Below, piece by piece: positions 22,002-32,433 of a stretch of 64,000 nt of DNA (its first letter is position 1; each line of letters starts with the position of its first letter). Under the pieces are notes generated by a model. That model was not told where the DNA came from. It did not search any database and saw only the letters and a program-made list of their open reading frames with translations. The position numbers and the translations under genes were made by a program. Origin of the DNA: Eustoma russellianum. Lineage: Eukaryota > Streptophyta > Magnoliopsida > Gentianales > Gentianaceae. The stretch is from the NCBI GenBank assembly GCA_036186865.1, contig AP025040.1:30716413-30780412 (forward strand), written 5' to 3'.

Positions 22002-24509
22002 TGTTACACTCAGGAATTTTTGAACTAGCCGCTACGCATTAATTTAAAGTTAACGTAGCCGTGAGTGTAACGACCCTTTGAAATTAAATTAATTGTATCG
22101 CATCGTATGCATTAAGTAATTTCATAACTCTATATTAGAGTATTGTTATATATATTAAGTAGAAATAAAAGATAATCAAAAAAAATAAAATAATAAAAAG
22201 GGAAAATAATAAATGAATGACCTGGTAACTGAAAGTGAGGTAAGAATAATAAATAAATAAATAAAAAAGAAAAAAAGGGAAAAAAAAGGGGGAAAGACGT
22301 GATTGTTTGGGGGGAGTTAATGGCCCCCCAAATGTCGCTCAAATAGAAAGGATAAAGGCCGAGCTGGCGGGCAGGGAATAAATAAAAAAAAGGAAAAAGA
22401 GGGGAACACTGAGTGAAGGGGAGACAGCAGCTAGAGGAAAAGGAAATGGAGAGGAAAAGAAAAGAAGAAGGGAAGGGAGAAGGGTATCACGGCGCTCCAA
22501 CCCATTTGGTAATCATATTATTGGGTAATTGTCCGCAAGCAGGTAGGTTCTCTTTTTCTCCTCTAATTGGTACAAATTCAAGCATGTTTTGGTGGTATTC
22601 TAAGTGTTTTTGTTGTTTTAATTGTTGAATTTGATATCATGTTGTTCAATCTATGAAAAGCATGAAATTTGGAATCTGTGGAATGCCTGAACTGTATTGC
22701 GTGACTTTGATTTGATTTTAGAAAAGAATTTGATAATCAAAATATCACACCTTTAGTATATTTAGGGTCTTTAGTCCTTGTTTTCACATTAGAATAGGTT
22801 CCCACAGACAGGAAAAAGGCAAAAATATAGATCAGGGTCGAAAAAGGGTAGCCGGAGGCCGCTAATGCGCCGCACGCGCCGCCACGCATGCGCAGGGGTT
22901 GCACGTGCCTCTGGCGTCTCTGCGCTGGGAATCCGGATTTAAAAAAAAGGTTAAGGTAAAAGGGGTCGAAGCCCGGACGCAGTGGACAGGCCAGCCCTTA
23001 ACGGGCCAGCTGCACTTGCACCAGGCTTGGCCCAATTTCTGAAAGATATAAGAAAAGAGCGGCGACTTAGCGGACCGGGCCGAATGGCCAACAGACCGGG
23101 CCAGCTGCCAGCCGGCCCAATAACCTCCAAAAAAAAAAAGATGCAGTAGGCCGGACCCTGGCAGGCCGGGCTGACAGAGCGAGTGGACCAGGGCTGGCGA
23201 ACGAGGCCAGCCCAATTGCTGTAGAACCTATTAATTTTTGAATTCTAGAATTTGTATAATTGTTATTTAATTAAATAAAAATAGTAATAATTACAAGAAA
23301 AATATAAATAAATATCACAAAATTATAAATAAATTCCAGAAATTTTGCTGAAATTAAATTATTTCCATTAAATTTCGGTAATTATGATAATTTATTTAAT
23401 TTGGATAATTAGGTAATAAATAGAAATAAATTAGGGAAAAATGAGAAAAAAATATAAAAAATGCACAATAAAGGTATACAAGCCATGGAAAAATAAGTTT
23501 AACATCAAACAACATTAAATCATTACTCGGATAATAAATGAACCTAGATTTGAGAGCCGGAGGATGGTGAGGATAGGCGAGGGGCCTCAGGCGATTATTA
23601 AGTGAACCTAGAATCGAGTGCCGGAGGATGGTGAGGATGGGCCAGGGGCCTCAGGCGATTATGGTTTTGCATTCATGGCATGTGCATTGCATTATGGCGG
23701 GTCGTGACGTACAGGTCACGGGTGCTTAGGATGGTGTACGGTGGCGGGGCCACGCACACTCAGGATGGTGTACAGTGGCGCGGCCACGCACACTCAGTAT
23801 GGTGACTGTGGGTGGGTATGACCCACAGCCACTCAGTAGGACCTGGGTTCATGCATTGCACGGTGGAGATATCGGTATTTTATGTGACGTGACTTTGTTG
23901 CGTGTGACATGCATAGTAAAACATGCATCACGATGTTGCGCATTCTTTATCTGGAGTGAATTACCTTCCGTATTCTTTCATTTGCTTATGTGATATCATG
24001 CTATGTGCTATGTGCTATGTGTTATATCATTTTTGTATGCTCGTCTTGTTCTAGTTGGAGGAAGGTGCCTACTGGGTGATTTCCCGTCACTCACCCCTAC
24101 TGCCCCCCCCCCCCCCACCAGGTGAGCACGAGGAAGTGTACGACTATATCTTTGCTGAGGACGGGGCTGACACGGTAGTACGGGCAGACTGACGGCCGCA
24201 CCTAGGATACGAGGGGACTTTGCGAATGTCCGTTATTAGTTCATTGGGTTTCCATCAGACATCCTCTTGTTTAGTTTGATAGACTTTAGATGTTAGTACG
24301 TTGACGTTATTGTCATGTCTTATTTATTCTTCTACTGAGGATTCCCTTCTATTCAAGTAATTTAATGTTATGGTAATTCATTTCTGCGAGAAAACATTTC
24401 TACGTCTTCTCGGACATGTTGGGAATTGATTCGACGCCTTGTATTCTCCTTAGCGAGATACGGCGGGTGCACTGCTCCCGATGCTAGAGTTCGGAAGCGG
24501 GGCGCTACA
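22002..24509 (+). repeat. Tek-A 3' LTR
   Basis: 2,508 bp, collinear with 16121-18649 and ending GGGGCGCTACA. It differs by scattered substitutions and small indels, for example the G run, a CCCC run at 24103-24116 and a shorter GC-rich block. The next base resumes the left inverted repeat of MULE-M. Confidence 0.92.
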
Positions 24510-24665
24510 GTTTGCCCCCCTTTGCTTTGGCTATTCGTTCGATTGGCTCCTAGTGTTTAAATTTACATACTTAACCCTCTGTGCTTTTGGATTGATGAGA
24601 AAATGGCATTTTTGTATATTTTTGTCGCCGGAATTGCTGTAAAGACACAAATGCCCCTCTCATTA
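24510..24665 (+). mobile_element. MULE-M left terminal inverted repeat, inner part
   Basis: GCTTTGGCTATTCGTTCGAT, 'ttacatacttaac', 'ggcatttttgtatatttttg' and nearby words match the reverse complement of 45659-45839 (GTATTTTGGCTATTCGTTTG, 'ttacatacttaac', 'agcatttttgtaaatttttg') in the same order. With 16104-16120 this gives an inverted repeat of roughly 150-170 bp. Long inverted repeats are typical of MULEs. Confidence 0.82.
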
Positions 24666-25891
24666 AATTATTATTCTTCTTTTTCCATGCTAAATGTGTC
24701 AAAAATGATCTATGGCCTGAATAAACTTTCAAAAACAGATTCTGCTGAAAATTATCACATGAGAAGAAGCTTTACAATTGAAGAGTACAACGGAAAATGT
24801 GAACGTTATGTTCACCAAAAGAAGCTTTCTTGTAGGATGATTTCTTGGAAGGAAATCATCCTTCCATACCTTTCTATAGTCTCTCCTCCCATCTCCGCCA
24901 ACTCTCCACCATCTAGTCTCCCTTTGGCACTGGATAAATTGCAAGCTATGTAAATGCTTTTGCTCAGAAGACAATTGCCGATGCTCAACACTGCTGGCAT
25001 TGTCAAAGTTGACTGAATTGGTAAAGCTGCACATCGCAGTTGGCTTTGTACTCGGATCAAAAGTTTTTACATCTTTGTTTGATGAAGTGGAGATATCTGC
25101 CGGAAAACCATCTTTCCTGATAAGCTCATCTGAACTCTTGTCTTCACCTGTATTAAAGCATTCGTTGAGATGTGAACTGTGGGCCACATTGCTGCAAAAC
25201 ATGATCTTCACCAAAACATGAAAAAGAAAATTTGAGAATATGAATGTTCAAAGCTCAAAATATTGACAGATCAAACTAGATGATAAATTAGATCTGCAAT
25301 CGAAAGTTGTAGTTTTGAAAGACAAGTAGTAATGATGTATACTTCCACCATTCCTCTTTCCCATAACCTCCATGAAATTAAAGGTTTTAGAATATTCAGT
25401 TTTAAGTATAGGATTAAAATCAGAGAGCATCAAATCCAGGTGCAAATGTATATGATGCTCTGCAACTGAATCTGCGAAGAAATTGCTCCTTGAGAGTTGG
25501 ATCTACTACTAAAATGATTTTGTTAGAGGGTGATAAATTAAAAACATAGCCATTTTACATCAAGTTGAAAACGTGCTTGTTATTTAAAAAAAAAATTATG
25601 CTAACTTTTGAATGACGCTTATAAATCAGTAGAGATGCATAAACTTCTCAGCCAAAAAACCGTTTGCCATCAACTGATCTGCTAGCGACTTCCACCAGTT
25701 CACCGTCAATAGGATCCATCGCGATGTTGGGACAGCAACAACTTAGTGGTTCTTTTTTTAACAGGAGTTTTGATTACAATAAGGATAGAGATCAAAAGAA
25801 GAGGAAAAAGATCATCATCATGATGATACTTCTCAGAAGGCTGTCCATAAAGAGGGGTATATTTGTCCATGATTAAGCAATATTAATTTAT
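24666..25891. mobile_element. MULE-M interior, possible captured gene fragment
   Basis: About 1.2 kb of less AT-biased sequence between the inverted repeats and without transposase motifs. The minus strand has a 161-codon frame at 24729-25214 (Ser/Asp-rich, including SNKDVKTFDPSTK), not recognised as any family. A separate minus-strand ATG at 25719 opens MDPIDGELVEVASRSVDGK. The layout fits a Pack-MULE carrying host gene pieces, but no donor gene can be named. The TTTAT at 25887-25891 is the left target duplication of Tek-B. Confidence 0.5.
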
Positions 25892-26740
25892 TGTTATGGC
25901 CCGCACCCTCCGTAGAATAATTAAAGGATAAAAAAAATTAATTGAGATAAGTGACAATTAATGGTAATGAATTGAGAATTAAAATTCCAGATTTATTAGT
26001 ATTTATTGATGGAATAAATATTAGAATTAATTAGTATTTAATTTAGAATTAAATATTTGAATTTAAATATTAAGATAAATGGAAAATAGGATATAATTTA
26101 AAAACTCCAATTTCATCCCTACCCTTATCAAAACTGACAGAACGTCAGTTTCTGATTCATTTCATCAGAAACGTCGACGCCATTCTCTCCCCCTCTCCTT
26201 AGGCGGTTTCTCCATCTCTTGCAACCATATGGAAGGTTTTCGATTCGTTCTTCACTTGTTCTTAGGATTTTCTTCGAGTAATCACATGCAAGTAACTTTC
26301 TTATAGTTCTTACGATTTGCGAAAGAAAAAGGCCTATTTTTATATCAAAATGGATCACCATGCAGTAGTTTCTTTCCGTGAATCTATATGTGATTTATGT
26401 GTTTTGGTTTTGAGTTTTTGCCACTATACGTTGAACATCGTTTGTTGTTGTTGTCGATTTGGTGGAATCTTGCAAATCCCAATCCCTTGAACCCTCTCTT
26501 TGTTGCTATTTTCGATTGAGGGGAGAAGAGAGTGAAAGGTAGGATTTTTGAGTTTGTTTTGGTGGATTAATTGAGTGTTGGGCTTGAATCTTTGATTGGT
26601 ATGTGTGTAGTGTTTCATTTGTAGTTTAAGCATGAGATTATAGCAGGAATTAGGCCTGGATTGATTGGGATGAAGTTTGGGATCAATTAGAGTTATGGTT
26701 ATGCAGTTTCTGCAGAAATCGCAGAGTTTCTTTTCTGGAA

Positions 26741-27045
26741 TCGTAGACATGGATCGATCGATGTGAGGGTATGAAGTACTTCGATCGATTGATGTAGGGT
26801 ATGATGTGAGGCATAAAGTATTCTGATGGACATCGATCGATCGATGTGAGGGTATGAAGCACTTTGATCGATCGATGTAGGGTATGATGTGAGGCAGAAA
26901 GTATTCTGATGGACATCGATCGATCGATGTGAGGGTATGAAGTACTTCGATCGATCGATGTAGGGTATGATGTAAGACAGAAAGGATGGACATCGATCGA
27001 TCGATGTGAGGGTATGAAGTGACATCGATCGATCGATGTAGGGGA
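26741..27045. repeat. ATCGATCG-type tandem array in Tek-B 5' LTR
   Basis: Repeated units of about 95-100 bp, each with two palindromic cores of the type CATCGATCGATCGATG separated by 'tgagggtatgaag' and 'tagggtatgatgtgaggcag'. The 3' LTR (44214-44440) has fewer units. The cores are self-complementary and recur at a regular spacing. Confidence 0.9.
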
Positions 27046-27460
27046 TGATGTTATACAGTTTTGTGGGGAAATAGAGGAAGGAAAAGGGAAGCTAGAGGGC
27101 CAATTTGGGGGACACTAGAGGCTTCTTAGGACCTGATTGAGGTAGTGTAAGCCTTTGGAACACAACTTAGGATGGTGAATCAACGGTGAGGACTTCGTGG
27201 GGTATTTGAATTGAACTTCAACGTGAATGATCTAAGGGGTTAAGGATGAACGCTTGAGGCTTCGATAGGGTTCAAATGGAACGTGTGAGGAGGGTCTGCT
27301 CCATTCCTTGTATCCTTGGTATGAACGTTTGTGTGAGGTAGGCTTGAGTATGTGATGATACGCATGAATGTGTGAATGTGATGGGCCTCGAGTGATTGAA
27401 GGATGAGAAGTTGTGCATTCTTGCATCATGGTACTTGCATTTGCATTATGATTTGACAAG

Positions 27461-27674
27461 AGCTGTGCCTCGGCACAGGGTATAAAGTTTACGAAATGAG
27501 CTGTGATGCGTTACAGGGTATAAAGACAAGTTGTAACCATCACAGGGTATAAAGTGAGCTGTAATGTGACACAGTGTATAAAGACAAGCTGTGGCACATT
27601 ACAGGGTATAAGGTTAAGCTGTGGTGCGTCACAGGGTATAAAGACAAGATGTGGCCCACCACAGGGTATAAAGT
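27461..27674 (+). promoter_or_regulatory. Array of hairpin + TATAAA units, Tek-B 5' LTR
   Basis: Seven successive units of about 26-36 bp, each an inverted repeat of the CTGTG...CACAG type followed by GGTATAAAG or a close variant. The first is CTGTGCC-TC-GGCACAG. The TATAAA words are consistent with a multiplied core promoter in U3. That they direct transcription is inference. Confidence 0.6.
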
Positions 27675-27958
27675 TATGTGACCGGACATTGTGACATGCA
27701 TAGCATCGTTTTGAAAAGAGAAGCATGATCATTTGGGTTCGTGTAGTGTAGTGCATATTTTGAACTGTCATGCATCATGAGAGTCGTTATGGTATGATTG
27801 ATGTGGAAGTGAATTCGTTATTGAACTGTTTGTTACTTATATGTTCTTGTCCTTTGTTTTCTGTAGTGCTAGCAACTTATGATTTTTAAATTATACAAGA
27901 CATGTGCCTTATCCACCCTTGATGTAGATATTACTCATGTCTTGCCATGTGTGATCCC

Positions 27959-28088
27959 GTATATCTTATAAGCGGGTTACTTGCTAGCGTTTTTCGCTAA
28001 GAGTTCTACTCGTTGTCTTGCAGATAAGGCTGAGTATGACATGATATTCATAGAAGACGACGCCGTGTGGGCTGACTGGGATGCTTAA
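27959..28088 (+). other. Intron-like module and acidic mini-ORF, Tek-B 5' LTR
   Basis: GTATAT (27959) to GTCTTGCAG (28023) is 65 nt with a GCG...CGC hairpin, followed by an open stretch AEYDMIFIEDDAVWADWDA ending at TAA 28086-28088. The 3' LTR has the same layout at 45250-45379. Splicing is not shown by the sequence alone; an in-frame TGA lies just upstream of the putative donor. Confidence 0.4.
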
Positions 28089-28361
28089 AGTTCCTATTGT
28101 GAATTGTTTAGACTGTTTCTTATTATCTTAGCTTTCTTTCATTTGCTTGAGGATTTAGTTGGCTACTACCATGAACAATCTTTTGTAAACACACTACATC
28201 TTGAAGTACGAATTTGATGGTTTAGATTTTATTTTGCACGTGTCTCCGTGCTTATTCTCTTACATCATTGATGATGTGTATTTGAGAGATGAGACGTCTT
28301 GTAGTCTTCTCAGTAAGCTACGACGGGTGCACCGGTTCGGATCCGCTGTCCGGATCGGGGC

Positions 28362-28366
28362 GCTAC
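28362..28366. repeat. Tek-C target duplication GCTAC, left copy
   Basis: GCTAC precedes Tek-C (TGTCATACC) and is repeated at 38476-38480, followed by AGATGGTATCAGAGCC, the Tek-B LTR end and primer site. This shows Tek-C inserted four bases before the Tek-B primer site motif region. Confidence 0.95.
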
Positions 28367-29334
28367 TGTCATACCCCGTGACTTTTAAGCGCAACTTTCA
28401 ATACTTAGAGGTCAACCTTAAATGCAACTTAATTAATTTTGTAGGTTATGAGACTTAGTTACATAAAACATAGAAGAACAAGAGAAAGGGGTTAAAAGTA
28501 GGATTAAAGGTAATTAGGGGAAATTACTAAAATGGTCCCTACTAAGAGATAGGGGAGTTACACAACACTTAGTATAACTCCCCATCAGCCTATAGGGGGC
28601 GGTTAAAACAGAGAAAAAGGAGAGAAAAACTGCAGGAGAAAAGAGAAGGAGAAAGGAGAGGAAGAAGAAGAAGAGAAAAAGGAAAAGGAAGGAAGAAGGC
28701 CAATCTAGGTGCGATCTTTGCTGAAATTCTGCAGTAAATCCGTAAGATTAACTAGAAACCAAGGCAAGTAATCTTTCTATACGCTTTACGCAAGTTTCGA
28801 TACTTTAGGCCCTATGTTCTTACAAAGAGAAAACTTGGATCACACATTGGTAGTTTTGATTTGTCTATGCTAAATGCTTTACTATACATGTAATTGTTGT
28901 TGTTGATTGAGTAAAGTTATGTTCTTTGGGCCAATATCTGAAAATGGTTATGTTGTGATCCTTGTTGTTAAATATACCCACAAGAGTGTTATACGTGATA
29001 TGTTCATTATTCTTGTATAAGTTCTTAGGTTTGGTAAGTACACCTTAGATGCTTTGAGTGTGTTTGCAGGGAGTGGAAGGATGAATGTTGACATTGTTGT
29101 AATACTTGTTGGGTTGGAAGGTTTGAAGATATCTATTGAAGGTTGTGGGTGATAGAAGGATTAGGGTTGATATTAGTTTGCTTGTTTAAGAATCAAATCA
29201 TGTTAGTTGTGTGTTAAGCATGATGAATCCAGGAGCTAAGATGGATCTTGAAGTGTTGAACATGAAAGGGTTGAAGAACAAAGGTGTTGGGTGGAAGTTA
29301 TTGCAGAAAAACTGCAGTTTAGAACTGTCAGAAC

Positions 29335-29600
29335 ACTTCGAACACCTACATTAGGCGCTTCATGTCACATTAGGCGCCTAATGTAGGCGTTCAATGTCTC
29401 CTGGAACACCCCCGTACACTTCGAACACCTACATTAGGCGCTTTATGTCACATTAGGCGCTTCATGTAGGCGTTCAATGTATACGGCACATCCCCGAATA
29501 CTTCGAACGCCTAGTATAGGCGCTCTATGTCACTTTAGGCGCCTCATGTGGCGTTCCAAGTATAATGGAAGTCTTTTTGACCCTTTAGGCGCCCTATGTA
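29335..29600. repeat. TAGGCGC repeat field in Tek-C 5' LTR
   Basis: About ten copies of TTAGGCGC or GTAGGCGT in alternating settings, with 'cacttcgaac' spacers repeated about every 70-110 bp. One site, CATTAGGCGCCTAATG, is a perfect 16-bp palindrome. The 3' LTR copy (36895-37130) is shorter by about one unit. Confidence 0.85.
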
Positions 29601-29940
29601 TGCGTAGTAACCTTATACACTTCTTTTGAACATGAAATGCAATGGTACTTGAGGTGTAATTGAGGTATAGATGGTAAGTTTAATCAAGTAAGCATAAGAT
29701 TGAATCCCAAATGAATAAGTGAGACGAATGGACATGGAAAGATACGAACATGGAGTGTTTGAGGTGCAAGACCGTATACTTGATATGTAAGATGTGTGTG
29801 TATGTGTGTTACATGTTTGATATGAAGTTACATGTGCATCCTGCATCATGACATGGACACTTGCATTGATTTGAGAATTGCTTTGCGAAAGAACATGAGT
29901 TTGCAAGAGAAGTTTAAAGTTTTCGAAAGACAAAATGGCT

Positions 29941-30235
29941 GTTGGTTGATCGCAGGGTATAAAAGTCACGCCTGCGAAAGCAGGGTATAAAAGCGTGACC
30001 TGTGAATCAACAGCAGGGTATAAAATATGTTATGGGGCCGTGGACCTATCAGCACGGAAAATAAAGTATTTTATGGGGCCGTGGACCTATCAGCACGGAT
30101 ATATGATGTATGTAATGGGGTCGTGGACCTTTCAGCACGGGGTATAAAGTTATATGCAATGCGGCCGTGGACCTCTCAGCACGGGGTATAAAGTTCTGTT
30201 TGCTGTGGACTGATCACCCACAGGGTATAAAGTTC
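29941..30235 (+). promoter_or_regulatory. Array of hairpin + TATAAA units, Tek-C 5' LTR
   Basis: Six GGTATAAA words plus degenerate ones (GGAAAATAAAG, GGATATATG), each following a short inverted repeat such as CCGTG...CACGG or CTGTGG...CCACAG. Same architecture as in Tek-B but different stem bases. Promoter role is inference. Confidence 0.6.
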
Positions 30236-30576
30236 TGCTACGCGAAGAATTTGATATGAAGTGTGATGAAATGTTTTGTGAAGTGACACGCATGACATGT
30301 TTATGAAAGAAGACATATGCATGGGTGTTGTGTGTGATTTTAAAGAAGTACATGCATCATGATACACAAAGCATAAGACTTGATATGCAAGAAACGTGGT
30401 TAGCTTATGACTTGTTTATATGATATGTTGTTTTAGTACATGTTCATTCTCGTATCCGTGTATCATTTATGTGTCTTATCTGTTTTGAGACATTCTTATA
30501 AAGATGCTACTTGCTAACCCGAGCACCTTATTTTGGGCAATGATTTATACACTGGTGACTCGTCGTGTGTGATCCC

Positions 30577-30701
30577 GTAAGGTGTATAGACGGGTTACTT
30601 GCTGGCGATAATTTCGCTAAGAACAGTTACTCTATTCCTTTTCAGGTGAGCCTGAATATGAGTTGATATTTATCAAAGACGATGGCGAGTGGGCTCAATA
30701 G
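30577..30701 (+). other. Intron-like module and acidic mini-ORF, Tek-C 5' LTR
   Basis: GTAAGG (30577) to CCTTTTCAG (30645) is 69 nt, with GCGA-TAATT-TCGC inside. The following frame reads EPEYELIFIKDDGEWAQ then TAG at 30699-30701. In the 3' LTR (38058-38126, then to 38206) that TAG is TGG and the frame runs on as IEDDGEWAQWDDGHGNR. Confidence 0.42.
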
Positions 30702-30996
30702 GATGACGGACATGGGAATAGATAGATGCTGGACTATTTTCTTTAAGTTTGGAAACTCAGTGTTATAATGTTGTTCTGGAACTTATAATAGCTAGTTGAA
30801 CAAACACCTTTTATTTCCGCTGCAATTTCTGGTTGTATTATTGACGATGAAGTTTTAAATTTTATGACGTTTCCGCTGATTTATCTTACGTCATAGATGA
30901 TGTACGCTTGATCCGCTTTGACGCTTCGTAGTTCTCATAGTAGACTACGGCGGGTGCACTGGTTCCGATGACAGTGTCGGGCTGGGGCGCTACAGG

Positions 30997-31007
30997 TGGT
31001 ATCAGAG
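30997..31007 (+). other. Tek-C primer binding site
   Basis: TGGTATCAGAG, the initiator-Met tRNA complement; the match weakens after 11 bases (ACT instead of CC). Two bases downstream of the LTR. Confidence 0.88.
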
Positions 31008-31274
31008 ACTAGGCTTCAGATCTATCTCGAAAACTTAGGTTCATGATCTTTTAGACACCTAAGTTATGATTCTCTCTTAAGGTTAATCTTTAGTTATAAG
31101 TGCTGATTTCTTTAGTGTTTAAGTATGATCTGGGTTGGGTGTGTGCGAGCGTGTTTATCATCTAATTTCGTATTAATAGTTGTACTACGTACCTCACCCA
31201 TTCGTACGCATTCAAGCTTTCAGTAACCTCTTGTATTTACTGAATGCTAATGCAATGTTAACCTTTCAGAGAAA

Positions 31275-32285
31275 ATGCCTCCAAGAAGAGAGAACGCAGG
31301 AAACTCTGGCAATGGACAGGAGAATCAGCCTCCACAAGTGGTTTTACCCCAGGTGCTCACTGACGCATTAACGGTGATTGCACAAGGGTTTGCTCAGCAG
31401 CATCAGCCTCCGCCTCCTCCACCGCCACAGCATAACATTCGATTCTTTTATGGAGAGATGAGAAAGATGAGGGTGCCGGAGTTTGGAGGATGTATTGATC
31501 CTGAGGAGGCTCAGCATTGGTTGGCTGAGGTGGAGAAATGTTTCCGGCTGGTGCAAGTACCGAATGAGATAAAGGTTGAGGTGGCCACACCCCTTCTAAG
31601 TGGCAAAGTTGGCGAATGGTGGAACGGAATGGTGTTGAGAATGACCCCACCAATCTCTTGGGCACAGTTTTGTGATGTTTTCCTAAAGTACTATGTACCG
31701 GAGACGGCGATATTGGATAAGATAAGAGCGTTTGACAGATTGGAGCAAGGAAGGATGACGGTGTCGGAGTATGCGGATCGTTTTCATGCCTTGGGGAAGT
31801 TTGCCCCTGCGATTATGTCTGATAATCGTCTTAAGATGACGAAGTTCGAGAGGGGTTTGGACTCAAGGATACAGTCGGCAATAGTGAACGCAGGAATGAA
31901 AACTTACGAGGACATGTTGGATGCATGTTTTCGGGTTGAGAGCGATTTCCGCAGAGTAGCGGCAAGAGCAGCTAGTGCTGGAGGGTCTGATAGAGGCAAG
32001 AGGCCAAGAGATGATGTGCGAGTTGGTGGAAGACCCGGACGTTGGGTCAAGATTCCGAAGAGAGGTCCGGTTGGGAATTTTCAGAGACTCCCACCCCAGA
32101 ATTCGGTAGTTCAACAGGCTGTAGGAGTTTGTCCACACTGCAACAGGAACCACGTTGGAGAGTGTAGGAAAGTGGCTGGAGCATGCTTCCGATGCGGTCA
32201 AGTGGGTCACATGATTAGAGACTGTCCGGAGATGAAGAAAAATAATCCTGGAGAGGCGGCTCAGCAGCCGAGAGCAAAGCCATGA
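31275..32285 (+). CDS. gag: Tek-C Gag polyprotein
   Basis: 336 codons from ATG 31275 (MPPRRENAGNSGNG) to TGA 32283. After a Pro-rich stretch comes the retrotransposon capsid domain (about residues 60-200), with EAQHWLAEVEKCFR, YYVPETAILDKIRAF and DRFHALGKFAP. A basic linker and two Cys/His clusters follow: CPHCNRNHVGEC and the classical knuckle CFRCGQVGHMIRDC. It assembles particles around element RNA in the cytoplasm. The frame stays open beyond the TGA up to the putative intron donor at 32350, and Tek-B has no stop at this point. The TGA is therefore either a mutation or a leaky Gag stop. Confidence 0.93.
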   Translation: MPPRRENAGNSGNGQENQPPQVVLPQVLTDALTVIAQGFAQQHQPPPPPPPQHNIRFFYGEMRKMRVPEFGGCIDPEEAQHWLAEVEKCFRLVQVPNEIKVEVATPLLSGKVGEWWNGMVLRMTPPISWAQFCDVFLKYYVPETAILDKIRAFDRLEQGRMTVSEYADRFHALGKFAPAIMSDNRLKMTKFERGLDSRIQSAIVNAGMKTYEDMLDACFRVESDFRRVAARAASAGGSDRGKRPRDDVRVGGRPGRWVKIPKRGPVGNFQRLPPQNSVVQQAVGVCPHCNRNHVGECRKVAGACFRCGQVGHMIRDCPEMKKNNPGEAAQQPRAKP

Positions 32286-32349
32286 GCAAATGCCCGTGTA
32301 CATCTCATGACGGACACAGATGTGCAGGAGGCTACCGATGTAGTAGCAG

Positions 32350-32433
32350 GTACCATTTGAATTAAGTTTAAATCATTAATGAATAAAGTGTTTATGTGCT
32401 TAACTTTTTGTATAAAACTTCATATGGTCTTAG
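32350..32433 (+). other. Putative 84-nt intron between gag and protease, Tek-C
   Basis: Donor 'GCAG|GTACCA', acceptor 'TGGTCTTAG|GTGCG'. Removing it joins GATGTAGTAGCAG to GTGCGGTTTTAG, giving DVVAGAVLVNK, collinear with DVVTGVILVNK in Tek-B, which has no insertion here. The intron is AT-rich and carries an in-frame TGA soon after the donor, so unspliced RNA would end translation before protease. Confidence 0.75.

Larger units (their letters stand above)
16121..24509 (+). mobile_element. Tek-A: internally deleted Gypsy chromovirus
   Basis: About 8.4 kb with two LTRs, a Met-tRNA primer site and a purine tract, but only remnants of gag-pol. The internal region of about 3.35 kb keeps bits of Gag, a short RT stretch, a 1.5-kb AT-rich block and the integrase C-terminus. 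The 'TTTCGAGGACGAAAC' word before the purine tract is shared with Tek-B and Tek-C. It is a non-autonomous element inserted inside the left end of MULE-M. Clade (Tekay/Del-like) is inferred from integrase similarity to Tek-B and Tek-C and from LTR length. Confidence 0.9.
25892..28366 (+). repeat. Tek-B 5' LTR
   Basis: Starts TGTTATGGCC and ends GGGGCGCTAC, with the final A displaced to 38481 by Tek-C. It contains an ATCGATCGATC repeat array (26741-27045), a hairpin/TATAAA array (27461-27674) and the intron-like module (27959-28023). It is about 175 bp longer than the 3' LTR, mainly because both arrays have more units. The minus-strand open frames at 26424-27025 are repeat translations, not genes. 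Confidence 0.92.
28367..30994 (+). repeat. Tek-C 5' LTR
   Basis: 2,628 bp, TGTCATACCCC to GGGGCGCTACA. It contains a purine-rich tract (28600-28700), a 'TAGGCGC' repeat field (29335-29600), the hairpin/TATAAA array (29941-30235) and the intron-like module (30577-30645). Very similar to 35916-38475; the latter has lost array units. Confidence 0.94.

Noticed and set aside
16116..24514. Clean 5-bp target duplication for Tek-A
   Set aside because: Flanks TTTCA and GTTTG do not match each other; they are only compatible with a decayed TTTTG site predicted from the other MULE-M end.
26424..27025. Overlapping minus-strand frames rich in IDRS/HTLTSIDR repeats (also 43894-44451)
   Set aside because: They are translations of the stop-free ATCGATCG array in the Tek-B LTRs; several frames are open at once and the unit number differs between LTRs.
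26741..30235. Possible CRISPR-like repeat/spacer arrays in the LTRs
   Set aside because: Units are tandem with related 'spacers', lie inside plant LTRs and have no cas genes; they are ordinary tandem repeats.
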